Assembly (NCBI GenBank): GCA_013399115.1
Contig: VXAA01001965.1
Coordinates: forward strand, 62,201-126,200
Origin: Anseranas semipalmata
Lineage: Eukaryota; Chordata; Aves; Anseriformes; Anseranatidae
Reading direction: 5' to 3'
Length of the DNA stretch: 64,000 nt
Both the position numbers and the translations under genes were made by a program. Positions 48,701 to 59,711 of the stretch are shown one piece after another. The notes below the pieces were generated by a model, which saw only the letters and a list, made by a program, of their open reading frames with translations, searched no databases and was not told where the DNA came from. Position 1 is the first letter of the stretch. Each line of letters begins with the position of its first letter.

Positions 48701-51672
48701 AAAATATCCATGCTTCTGATATAAGGAGTACGTACATCCAGGAGTGCATCTGTAAATAATCACACCCAGCCAGACCAGAGGCATAGACTGGTATACTATC
48801 TTTTGTTACTTGCCACTTCTGCAAAAAAGGTATTGAGCATGTTTTCTCTTCTTCCTCTTTCAAAACAGGGCTTAAAAAAAGTAAAAATAAGTAATTTGGT
48901 TTAACTGATTAAAACATTCCAATGACCTAAATGGAAATACTTCAGTTTTTTTCTTTAGCTAAGGTAAAATAAGAAGTTCATTTCTGAAAGACCTGAATTA
49001 AAGAATTCTTTTAAATGTTTTGTTTTCTATCTAGATTTTTTTTTACACAGTGGCAATGCTAAGAAGTATTCTTACAGCCTAGAGAAAGAGATTTAATATG
49101 TCACAACCACACACTGCATCATAGAATTATTTAGTTTATTAATTTAAAAAAATATAACCCAAACAGAAAAAGAAACTAACCAGTAACACATTTTATAGAG
49201 ATGAATAAACTTGAAGATAGCTTTATGTTGGAGGCAAAGCTTCAACGAGCTACCAACTTCATCAATAAACACTCTGTCTAGTCATTCTATGAGGCCTGTA
49301 ATGACAATTCATCTTTAGTGCAATTGGTATCCTGCAGAATGTCAGTGGAAGGGGCTGTGCTCATCTACTGTTAAAGATCTGGGCTCTGCAGAACAGAGCT
49401 CTTTTCCCAGTAAGGTGAAAGATCTTCCTCTGGAAGTTAGGGATGATAGAGAAATCCATACAGAAGTGCATCACAGCCCCTTGCAACAAAATTAACGAAT
49501 AAAATGAAGAAAAGCAGTAACACTGTGAATTAATGATACTGAGTGAATAGGCTTTTAATGACTCAATCCTGATACAGTTTAATTCAAAAAATGTAAAACC
49601 AAGGAATACATTAGAAGTACTAAAATAAACTGAACTGCGTAACGACCACTACTTCTTGATAAATTGCAATGGCTGATAACTGTAAATATGACACAGCACT
49701 AAAATAATAACCTTTAGCATGTGAAAGCTATAAGGGTATTTTTGACAGCTGCAATCACCAATACTCATGAAGAAATACCCTTTCCATAGTAAATAGCTCT
49801 TGGTGGGAGCCATTTATTTCAAGCTAGTAGGAATATAAAAAGTGAATTTGTCTGAAAGAATTGATTCTGCAGGATTAGTATTATAGCAGTTAGGTTCAAA
49901 ATGTGCATCTCTGCACTTACTGTATAACAGAATAGAGCAGTACTTGGCGTTTTGAACATAAGCATTAAATCCACACAAACAATTTATTAGTTTCAATAAA
50001 ATCAAAGGGCAAAGAATTATTCAAAATGAAGTTCTCTCTGTTGTAAGCATAATTTGCACTTCAGCATAATTTCAAATGTTGTCCTATTTTCCTTAGACAA
50101 AGAAAACAAAAACCAGTCATCATTTGCACTTTTTGGATTACAAATCTTCTCCCAAAATTGCTGTAGCTTTTTAATTTCCATTTCAATCCATTACCATTAA
50201 GGGATTAAAAAGGCCGATGGCTTAAAGTTTCTCTAAACTGCTTTCAAATTCTCAGTCACTGGGACATTAAATGATTTTCTAAAATGCAGATTTAAAGAGG
50301 AAAGAGAGAAAAAAAAGCAACAAAACACCCAGAAAACCTGCTGCATATATTGAGGAGACTTTATCATTAAGATGCTATTTTCTCCCAAATTCAAGCCTCT
50401 CTTAAAACCAAGGAACAGAAGCACAAGGAACCTTATTAAAAAGAAATCAAGCTGTAAATAATTTGGATTCCTGAGTCAGCAAGGTATCTAAGAATGTGGC
50501 TAACTCTAAAGCACATCAACAGTCTTGTTTATGTTGTTAAACTCTGCACTGGAACTTCCTAAGTATTTTGCTGATGAGGGTCCATAGGATGGGCAGTAAG
50601 CGTCAATTATCATTAACATTTGTTGTGATCAAGATTCATTCTCAGCTGGCACAGACACCAGGTTAGTTATCAGTGGAATCCCACCAACTTGTATTGGCTG
50701 AGCACGTAACTAAAACATGTCAGACTGCTGGCTTTTTCTTAATAATGGCTGTCTACTCCTCTCTCCACCAGAACGAGCCTGTTCTGCCAAGAAACCCCCA
50801 AACTCATCTAACATAATCGCCGAATTTGCTGAACAAGTTGTTTTTTACCCTCATCTACATTTTCACAGAAGGACAAAGCTGCAGCAAAGAAAGATGCAAA
50901 TATGCTAACTCTTGCAAGGTATATTTGGAAGGTTGGAAAAGAAAACTGAACAGTATGCGACTACTGCTTTTAGTTTATGTGCGATATTTGAACTCATATT
51001 CAGAAGCCTAGGAAGGCATGTTAGCAGTTCTCACACAAGAGCAAGACCAGTCTCATGGAAGTCTGTTTTTTAGCTAAATGAAAAGGAGAGGGAAAAGAAA
51101 GTCTTCACGAGAGGTAGTTTTTAAATTTGCTTAAAAGTACATAAAAAAATCTTTTATCACTACCATACACATTATTCTGTGGAACTCTACAGATGACAGA
51201 TGATTAACTGAAGAAATGAAAGCAAGTCCATCTCACATGAGGAAGGAGAGGGCATGCTTGCTACAGAAGATCTGGATAAACACCTTTGAACCTCGCTGAC
51301 CCTTCAGCCAGATCAGTGCTGGTCAGAGCCTTTGCAGACTTTCAGCTTCACCATCTCCCTCCACTTGGTAACAGCCTTTAAAGGACAATGATGGCTGAGT
51401 GAGCCCAAATGCCAGCTCATACAAGGCATGCTGGTGCTGGCTGCAGAGCCAGTTCTCACACCGCTTGAGCTGTTTGATGGCATAGGAGGCAGAGCAAAAT
51501 AAGGTCACCCATTATTTTGAGGCTGAAAAGCACAACTGTGCACAGGCAACATTTTGCCTAACCTTCTATTTCCCTTCCAAGGACAAATCACCAGTTCCTT
51601 TTGGCTGCGGGGCAGCAGAGAGAAAAGATTTCACTCAAAACCTGAACTGTAAAACAACATATGCCATCTTAC
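45787..51672 (-). other. PHF21B: PHF21B intron, 5.9 kb
   Basis: Largely AT-rich, but the interior from about 46740 to 48700 is visibly richer in GC and in open frames on both strands (for example 48128-48496 + and 47105-47401 -). I recognise no protein or repeat family in that block; it could be an old insertion. A short (GA)n run is at 48594-48604. Confidence 0.7.
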
Positions 51673-51724
51673 CTTCCAAATGTTCTGTTGTAACCAGTCC
51701 TAATGCTACCATGAAGGCAATTTT
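51673..51724 (-). CDS. PHF21B: PHF21B exon KIAFMVALGLVTTEHLE
   Basis: This 52-nt exon is bounded by CTATAG and GTAAGA. It encodes 17 residues, KIAFMVALGLVTTEHLE, plus one base of a Glu codon. PHF21A has KLAFMVSLGLVTHDHLEE at the same point, so this short hydrophobic block is a family hallmark. Its job is not established from sequence. The frame fits ENPE upstream and EIQSK downstream. Confidence 0.93.
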
Positions 51725-53104
51725 CTATAGAAAGAAATAAAACAGGTGTTAGATTTTCTACTACAACAAACCTGGTAGAAACAAATAATTTGGCATTAAC
51801 AGAATAAACCCAATAAGGTCTTTTAGAAATGTCTATTACTTGAATGCACAGTAATATGAAGAACTAATTGAAGATTTGCTTCAGATATGCCTGGTCAGTC
51901 ATGCCCTACTCATAGGACTACATGAACTTTAGCAGTTCAGAGACTTATAAAGCCAGTGCTGTATGATTACTAATTTTATATAATGCAGGATCAAAATCCA
52001 GTCGATTCAATTTTATATTGCTAGTTGCTTTGTTACTCCATTCTTTAGAAAAATGATTGTGTATTATTATTACTGTCTGGCACTGTTTTTATTGGATACA
52101 TGCAAGCTATATGAAGAAGATATGACACACTGAACATTATAACACTATAGATCTGTTAATACTTAACAAGACATTTGAAGCATACTGAAATCTCCCCCTC
52201 CCAAAAGAGTATTTCAGAAATTGCTCTTCCCAAGTTACAGAAAGAATATCACATGCATGAACTATGAAGAGGCACATAGATCCAATATCTTCCCTCAATG
52301 AGGAAGCAAACAAACATCTCCCACTGACAGCGATGAACTCATTTTACAGTGAGAAATGTGATCTAAAAAATTCAGAATTCTTGTACACTGCATATGCACA
52401 AAACACTAACAAAACTTCGAAACGTGCCTAAGCAGTAACAGGGCAAGTACTAGCGCAGACTCTACATTTTCTGTCAGTGATTTTTCACTGGGAAATTTTT
52501 CCCAATGAAATTTTATGCAAGAAAAAGTTTTGCTGAAGCTTTAATTCTTTTTTTTTTTTCCCCTAAATGGAAAACTGAAGTTCTGCTGTGCAGTTCCAAG
52601 CCCAAGCTGAGCTGAACTCCTTGGTTTTAGTCACATCTGTTACTGTGGCCTCCTCTCTCTGCTGTGCTGAACAACCTCGTTGGATCATGGTACCCAAGTG
52701 GCATTTTCACAAGGTGCAATTCCACAGGAGAGACAATCTGACTGGAAAACCCAAGCTATTAGGAATCCAGGCAAGCAAAACTCACAATCCAACTGTGATA
52801 AAGCACCCAAAGACCACTGGAAGACGTAATTAACATACTCACCCCAAATAAAATGTGCAGATTCAGGCTGAACTAAAATAGAATGTTTAAGCGGTAGTAG
52901 GTCAAAATATTCTGTTTCAATCAGAGAAGTGTCAGGAGAACATGTTTCAACACTTCTGAGTCAAAATTAGTTTGACCTTCTTGTTTGTGAAAAACCTGAT
53001 GATTCAACTTTTCATTTCAGTCCAGTGTAAAATCAACTATTAAATTACCGGAAGTACCATTTCTTTTGCAATTCTGACTTTCACACAGTGAAACTGTGAA
53101 AGTA

Positions 53105-53150
53105 AGCACATCCTCATTTTATAGATGAAAAGACCTAGCTAAGGGGTGAG
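53105..53150 (-). repeat. candidate MIR-like SINE scrap, reverse orientation
   Basis: ATCCTCATTTTATAGATGAA followed by AAGACCTAGCTAAGGGG resembles the reverse complement of the MIR stretch that reads 'gaggcctcagtttcctcatctgtaaaatgggg'. Only about 45 bases are recognisable, so chance is possible. Confidence 0.3.
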
Positions 53151-54474
53151 CTCTTCAAAAATCAGAGGGTCAGGATTGGATATCCATATTCTTCTTGCAT
53201 CTGTGAAAATATCTACATCAAAGAGGTGAACTAACAAAGTCATAAGATAGGAATATTGTCATTCCATGATCTCCTAGTATGTAATTCTTCCTGCAGATTA
53301 AAAAACGGTCATGTAGAATCTCGTCACCAGCAATTTATATAACATTCATGCTATATTTCTGCCTTCCATAACTGTGGTAATGACAAGCACGTGTACATTG
53401 GCACGTCATACCTTGATTGCATTAATGTTCACTCCTTACAAGTCTAAAACACCAGCTAGGGACAGTGGGGGTTCCACACGTGAAGGGAAAGATGAATATT
53501 TGATCTGAGACCCACTGTGCAGATCTGAGAAGAAAATTTGTGAATTGAGTAGAATTACAAGCTTCACTTCACCCCCACTAGAGGTAACTTAGTGGCAGGA
53601 TACGTCTCAGTGCTCTGAGCAGAAGTCATAGTAACATTTAGATATAGAATCAGAAAGTTGGAATGGTTAAAGCGTGATTGTATTTTCCCAGTGGAGCACA
53701 GACTGCCTATCTTACCCAAAGCTTAGACTGTAAAGGGAGCATACATTTTCTGACATCTAAACTAAAATTATTTGAGTACTAGAATGCTTGATAAGCAATT
53801 TCCTCTCTTCATAGTAAAATAATTTGAATACATATCTAATTAAATGTAATGACAGCATACGTGCTTAACGTATGAAAAGCCTTCATAAATGGACTTGATA
53901 ATTATCTCACTATTAAAGACAGGAAGGGTTAGCTTTTATAGATATTTGAAAGATGGTTCCTTTTTAAAAATCCCAGTAGAAGCCGTATTCTTTTTAACAA
54001 GCATATTATATTAACAGCATATTTGTTTTTATGGGCTTTCCTATTTCACAGTCGTGCAGCTCATTGGATTCCACTCAAAATACTACTTCCACAGCAATGC
54101 TTTGCTTTCAAGTATCACAGAGAAATGGCAATGCAATGTTGCTTCTGCTCTGTGCAGGAATCCACAAAACTGATTCTGTGGTTTCTCCAGCTTTTCAATC
54201 CAGGCTCAACACTAGCATTTAGTCCACAATAGCAACGTGTCTCTCTTGTCCTTCTTAGGTGGGATTAAAATCACTGTTAGCTAAATAATCAGCATTTCTG
54301 GCAGTAATTTTTCTTTTAAATAAAAGAATGATAGAATGTGCAGGAAGATGTTGCCAGAAATGTCTTTACTTTTTCGTCTTACAGAAATTTTACTAATACA
54401 CTAAATGAGATCCAAAAAGTTCTGTGCAATTCTGACTGTTTCTTTCTGTGCTGAACTCTGATCCTTTTAAGTAA

Positions 54475-54548
54475 AAATAATAATAATAAAAAAACTAAAA
54501 ACCACAAAAACGACAATTCTCCCCCCACCCCCCCAAAAAAACCCCACC
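54475..54548. repeat. low-complexity (AAT)n and C/A-rich tract
   Basis: Several AAT units are followed by A-rich sequence and then C runs interrupted by A (around 54521-54548). Simple low-complexity DNA, likely to be hard to sequence. Confidence 0.8.
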
Positions 54549-54599
54549 AGGAACTGCTTAGCAGAAATTTTCTTAGCAGAAATCATTTGGGTGGGAGAG

Positions 54600-54845
54600 G
54601 CCCCATCACTAGATGGGCTGTAATTTAGTCCAGCAGTTATTGGCCTCCATCCTCACCAGCACCTGGCTCAGTGAAGGGAACAGGAGACCATTCTCCCAGG
54701 CTCTCCTCAGCCTCTGGGTGACAAAACCCACACAGCTCATGTCCCAGGAGAGGGCTCTGACCACTGCACCTGGGACATCCTGACTGAGACCCTCCATCCC
54801 TTCTGGGAAAGCCACTCCACAGCCACTCACCCAGGAATATTGGCT
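54600..54845 (-). repeat. candidate ancient tRNA-derived SINE
   Basis: Read on the minus strand, 54742-54770 gives GGTGCAGTGGTCAGAGCCC followed by TCTCCTGGGA. This resembles the tRNA-like head of old reptilian/amniote SINEs (agtggttagagcnctcncctggga), with a box-A-like core. The block is GC-richer than its surroundings, and its open frame (54609-54830) has no protein similarity I recognise. Family not assigned. Confidence 0.35.
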
Positions 54846-56997
54846 GCGAGATGCAGATGCAGGGAGGTTTGCTTTAGTCTAAGGATAAAGTACTCAGGAA
54901 GGAAGAAATCTTAGGCTTATGCAAAAGGCATACATATTGCAGGGGTGCTGTGTCCACAGTTGGCCTCCCAGCAGAATGACCAAGCCAGGAACAAAAGACA
55001 GCCAGCACGTCCTCGGTCTCTTGTGTTTGTTCAGGTACGCTCAGAAACTGCAGATGGAACTCCTGGCTACTGGTAGGTCTGGTTATTTCTGGTTTATTTG
55101 TTTTGAATTTGAAATTTAATTTGTTAAATCCCAGTCTGTCATGACTGACATTTATGTAGAGACATGAACTCGAGTTCCTGCCTCAGTTTTGTGCTTTGGA
55201 GATAAATAAAGGTGTGGAGAGAAGTGCCTAGATTGCTTATTTTCTTTAAAAAAATATCATGGTATCTTTGTTACTCTTTTCTTTAAATTTAATCATCTGT
55301 TAAACAGCCACGAGTGCTTTTAGAAATGTGCAGTATGTCTTTTCACGAAGCAAAACAAAGATTTTCACAAAACCATTTCATTTTGTAATTACATGTTCTA
55401 TTTATGTCATTACATGTGTTTACACTAATTATGCTGTTAGTTCTAATTACTCTAATTGCATAAATACATGATAATCAACTAAAGTTTACTTTCAAAGAAC
55501 AAAAGAAATTAACTCTAGACCTACATATTTATGTCTGCGAAACAAATCCATGAAAAGAAAAAAAAGCCATACTTAAGGACATAGTTTCAGCATCCTACCC
55601 AGAAAATTGTGCTTGCCGAGACCTCCTGTATACATGGTAGGAACAATGTTCTTGGTTACAAAAAAGGCAGTCAAAGGAACCAAATGCACCAGGATATGCT
55701 AGTTAGCAATTTAATGGAAACCTCATTAAATTTAAGAATACTATACAAAATCGGTCCCCAGTTGAATGGTCTCTTTCTGCATCTGGAAGATTTTTGCTCA
55801 ATATTCTTTTTTCGGGGAATAAGTTACAGGCAAAGAAAAATGGATGTTTTTTCTAGCATTTTCTTTTTAAGCAGGATCTACTAGTTTTTCTGTCCCCTAG
55901 ATGCTGCACAATAAATAATCTTTTGGAAATACTTCCTTAAAGAAAACAGATGCAGTCCCATCATTCAGTGGCAACGAAGATTCATACAAGGGTCAGATTT
56001 TAAACTTGGAGGTTTCACATGCATAGTTCTGCAGGGCTTCTGCATAAAGCTTCGACATTCTAGACTAAAAACCACAATATTTATCCCTTAACACTGTTCT
56101 AACTATACAAACCTCTTAAAATGTCAAAAGGAGTGACCAGCCACATTGCCTACATAACATTACAAATTTATATTGTGATAGTTCTATTAAACCTACAGCT
56201 CCAAGGATGCTTTCTTGCTATAAACTTATTAGAATAACAAGGTTAAGATTTCACATGATCTGAACGTATCCACATTAGAAGTAAATTCAGTTTGTATAAC
56301 TTCTCAAATTGCCTCAAAAGTATGCACAAACTAATTTGAATACATCTAGTCAAAACCAAAGTGCCTGTTAAACATAGACTCTGTTTCTACAAGGTCTTCT
56401 GATTTACATTTATAGTTTACATAGTAACTATAGTTCATGAAAGAGATTTAATCTTATAACCTGCTTTCTACTCTCTTACTCAGTTTGAAGGATTTTAATG
56501 TGTTTCAGACTAGAAAGAATATGTGTACATGTGGGATGACACGCACACAGCAAATGCAAGGAACTATATTGTTACATACAATCTAGAGATTGCAAGATTC
56601 ATTACAAAGAAGATGAAAATGTAACAGTTCAGTTTACAAAAGAAATGTTAATTCAACCTCATATGCAGCCTGTAAATCCGGTGTTACATATTTGATAGCA
56701 TAAAAGAAAATATTCTCAGCTTTTATACACCTTTCACAAGAAATACAGCTATACCCATGCAAGGTGCCTGGATTATTACGAGGTCTACAATTCTTACATT
56801 CTGTGACACTGGAAGGTTTGAATGATGCAAACCAAATTTGTCAGAGCACCTCACCAGGGCAGAAATCACACCATTTGCAGTGAATCATGATCACAAATGC
56901 AGTAACTATGTATGCACACAGACAAATGTTTAGAAATGGCCCCTAAAACTTAACCATACTGTAGCTCATTTATTAAAATAACAGTTAAAAAAATCAC

Positions 56998-57120
56998 CTC
57001 TGGATTTTCCTCCTTTTTCTTTTTGGTAGCAGGGGGTCCCTGAGCTGACTCTTCAGGAGGTTTCTTTGTCTCCACTTTACTTTCTGTCTGGGTTTGGACT
57101 TGAGGCTGAATAATGATAAC
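56998..57120 (-). CDS. PHF21B: PHF21B exon VIIIQPQVQ
   Basis: This 123-nt exon (41 codons, phase 0 both ends) sits between TTTTAG and GTGATT. It reads VIIIQPQVQTQTESKVE, then TKKPPEESAQGPP, then ATKKKKEENPE. The start is a PHF21B hallmark; the lysine run KKKKEE is a candidate nuclear signal. PHF21A has a similarly placed charged linker ending in EENPQ before its KLAFMV block. The donor GTGATT is weaker than the others but no better one lies nearby. Confidence 0.92.
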
Positions 57121-59360
57121 CTAAAAGACAACATACAAATGAAAGAACAGAATGCACTACATGAAACTGGAATTTTCTGCCTGAAACTTTAATACTTCAC
57201 CGAAGCATTAGCTGATACCTATACAGACAACAAATGCAAGTCACAAGCCAAAAATATCAAAAACTGGATACCTAGCTTAGGTCTCTAAATCTTCTGAAAA
57301 TGAATTTTTATAGATGCATCATAAACCAACAGCAGCCTAAGGGAGCCATTTGATCAGCATCTCTGAAAATTAGGACACTTTCTATTTAGAGGGCTCCTGA
57401 AGCTGATTCGGCAGCCTAACTTTAGTATTCATATTGCCAGTGATTTTAAGTTATTTCCTTTGATTTTATTTCAAATACACATAGAAGAGAAGGAACTACT
57501 ACACATTCAAAATAACAGTCTCATCTCAAGTTATCACAGTGTTATTACAGAGTAAGTACACGTGGATTGGAAAGAAGATGCTCCTCAGTAATACCGATAT
57601 AAGGGAGATCAGAGTCCAGTCCTCAGCATTTACGGATTATGAGAGCTGGATATCCAGTTTTGCATAAACGAAATAAAATACATGTTTTAAATTAAAATTA
57701 ATTCTGGTTAGAACCTTAGCTACAGGAATTACTACACAGATCTCTTATGCATGCACGTGTGTTAGTATATCCATCTGTTACTATTTGAATGACCACCTAA
57801 AGATTTACATGTTACAGATAACATTACCTCAGAAGCTATTAAATTAAAAGGAATGAAAGACATTTCTGACCACAGAACTACACATGTGACTTTATACCTA
57901 TAATCAAAGTAAAAAAGAATACAGAAGAGCTTCCCAAGGTCACCTTCTTGATGAAGGTTATTGGATTTGAATATTGGGCCTCTTCCATCTATTTCACTGC
58001 TAACCTTCAACCAATTTATTTAATTGTTATATACTTTATCTCCACTCAGTCACTCTAGAAGACTCAAGAGCATAAAAAGGTAGTTTTTAACCAGTAGCCA
58101 GTTAAAGTAAAAAAAAGAAATTATGTTAGAAAAGTGTAGAAGAGATGCTTACTTTTATTTACCTCACAAACCATCCTACATTCTGTATTCTTTTTCAGCT
58201 CTGTATGAGAACCTGTGCTGCCAACAAAATCCAGAGTAGCAGGATCCTAGCAGCAAATTACAATGAATGTCTGCTGGGTACATTGGCAGACTTTATTGAA
58301 TCTGTTTCTGGTACACAAGTGGCAAAGCTCTTGTATTTCAAAGCTAAAAAGCTGTACAAAGTGGAAACGAGAAATTCGTAACTTGATTTTTTTCTACTGA
58401 TCTGCTGATCCATTTTGAAACCCCAAGCTCTCATTTCATTTGGCCTGCCCCTGGAAATGAAGAAGGGAATGCCTGATTATTTGATACACTCCCCTGGGAT
58501 CAGTTGATATAACTGATATCTCTGTATAATTGAAGAGGGAGTCCATGGGAAATTTGAGCCTGCACAGAATTCAGGGATATTATTAGTAAGAAATGGCTTA
58601 AGGAAAGGGAAGATCATATTGTCCCATTAATGTCAGGCTATATAATGATGCATTTTGGTCCCTCTAAAAACAAGGCATGTACACAGATAAATGTCTACTG
58701 GTGTCCGTGTGTCCCCTTAAGGACTTTCCCATTGCTTTGTGATTATTTCCTTCAAAAGGAACCACGGGCACCACTCTGTCAGGGCTGTCCACTCCCAGAG
58801 GAACCACCAGTAAAACAGAGATAGGGACATACTGGAAAGTGTCCAGCGGAGGGCTAACAAGATGATCAAGGGACTGCAGCATCTCTCCTTTGAGGAGAGG
58901 CTGGGAGAGCTGAGACTGTTCAGCCCAGAGAAGAGAAGACTCAGGGTGTGAGCTCATCAGTGTGTATAAATACCTGAAGGAACAGTAAAAAGAGGACGGA
59001 GCCAGGCTCTTTTCAGTGGTGCCCAGTGCCAGGGGACAAGAGGCAGTGGGCACACACTGGAGCACAGGAGGTTCCCTCTGAACACCAGGCAGCACTTCTG
59101 TGCTGTGCGGGTGACAGAGCACTGGCACAGGTTGCCCAGAGAGGCTGTGGAGTCTCCCTCCTTGGAGATCTTCAGAAGGAGCCTGGACATGGTCCTGGGC
59201 AATCTGCTCTGGGTGGCCCTGCCTGAGCAGGGGTTGGGCCAGATGAACCCAGAGGTCCCTGCCAACCTCAGCCGTTCTGTGATTCCACGAACATTCTGCT
59301 CACATCTGCGCCATAATTCCTGTGTTTGGCAACCGAAACGCGGCGAGAAGCAGAACCTAC
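57121..59360 (-). other. PHF21B: PHF21B intron, 2.2 kb, with a CR1 near the donor
   Basis: Intron whose first 560 bp (minus-strand order) contain a CR1 fragment in antisense orientation to the gene. The rest is AT-rich and without recognised features. Confidence 0.85.
58815..59286 (+). mobile_element. CR1 LINE, 5'-truncated, antisense in PHF21B intron
   Basis: The order of motifs is that of a CR1 3' region: CTGGAAAGTGTCCAGCGGAG, CTCCTTTGAGGAGAGGCTGG, AGCACTGGCACAGGTTGCCC, AGAGAGGCTGTGGAGTCTCC, AGATCTTCAGAAGGAGCCTG and CCTGCCAACCTCAGCCGTTC, ending in TCTGTGATTCC. It is longer than the other two copies and belongs to a different variant (GCCCAGAGAGGCTGTGGAGT rather than CCCCAGGGAAGTGGTCAG). 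Its end lies about 75 bp from a PHF21B exon. No reverse transcriptase region is present, so it is immobile. The overlapping open frames are repeat-derived. Confidence 0.95.
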
Positions 59361-59711
59361 CTTGCTGTCGGCACTGATGAGGAGTGGTTGCACTTTGATG
59401 CTGTCGTTGACCACAGAGACGGTAGCGCTGGTGCTGATGGGAGTTGCATTGTTGGGGGAGGTGGAGATGATGGCGTACGCCACACCGGCACTGCTCAGCG
59501 GCGACGACAGAGGGGTGGGCTCGGTGACGCTTTGCGACTGGCTGTTAGGCGTCTGTACATGGCTGACAGTGTTATTGGCAGTGGGGAGGGCAGGGCTGGG
59601 GTTTTTGATGCTGACGACGGTTGCCTTTTGGAAGGTAGGAGGCTGCTTGGACGGTTGGTCTCTGCACGGGGAAATAGGGAGGCTGTCTGGAATCAGGGTC
59701 TTTGGCCTAAC
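59361..59711 (-). CDS. PHF21B: PHF21B Ser/Thr/Pro-rich exon (first visible)
   Basis: This 351-nt exon (117 codons, phase 0 both ends) follows CTTGCAG and ends at the donor GTAGGT. It begins [15 protein letters not shown] and continues through [20 protein letters not shown], then [10 protein letters not shown], and ends [13 protein letters not shown]. It is rich in Ser, Thr, Pro and Val with no folded domain evident. The ends match PHF21B exactly, and VRPK is shared with PHF21A, where it also follows a long disordered region. Several CpGs make it GC-richer than the introns. It joins in phase to VIIIQPQ. Upstream exons for the N-terminus were not found inside the window. Confidence 0.93.

Larger units (their letters stand above)
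51725..56997 (-). other. PHF21B: PHF21B intron, 5.3 kb
   Basis: Intron with two candidate ancient SINE remnants (53105-53150 and 54600-54845) and a low-complexity A/C-rich stretch (54475-54548). The rest is AT-rich with nothing recognised. Confidence 0.75.

Noticed and set aside
58664..59265. Open frames of 100-154 codons around 59 kb
   Set aside because: They lie largely within the CR1 element and read across its non-coding tail.
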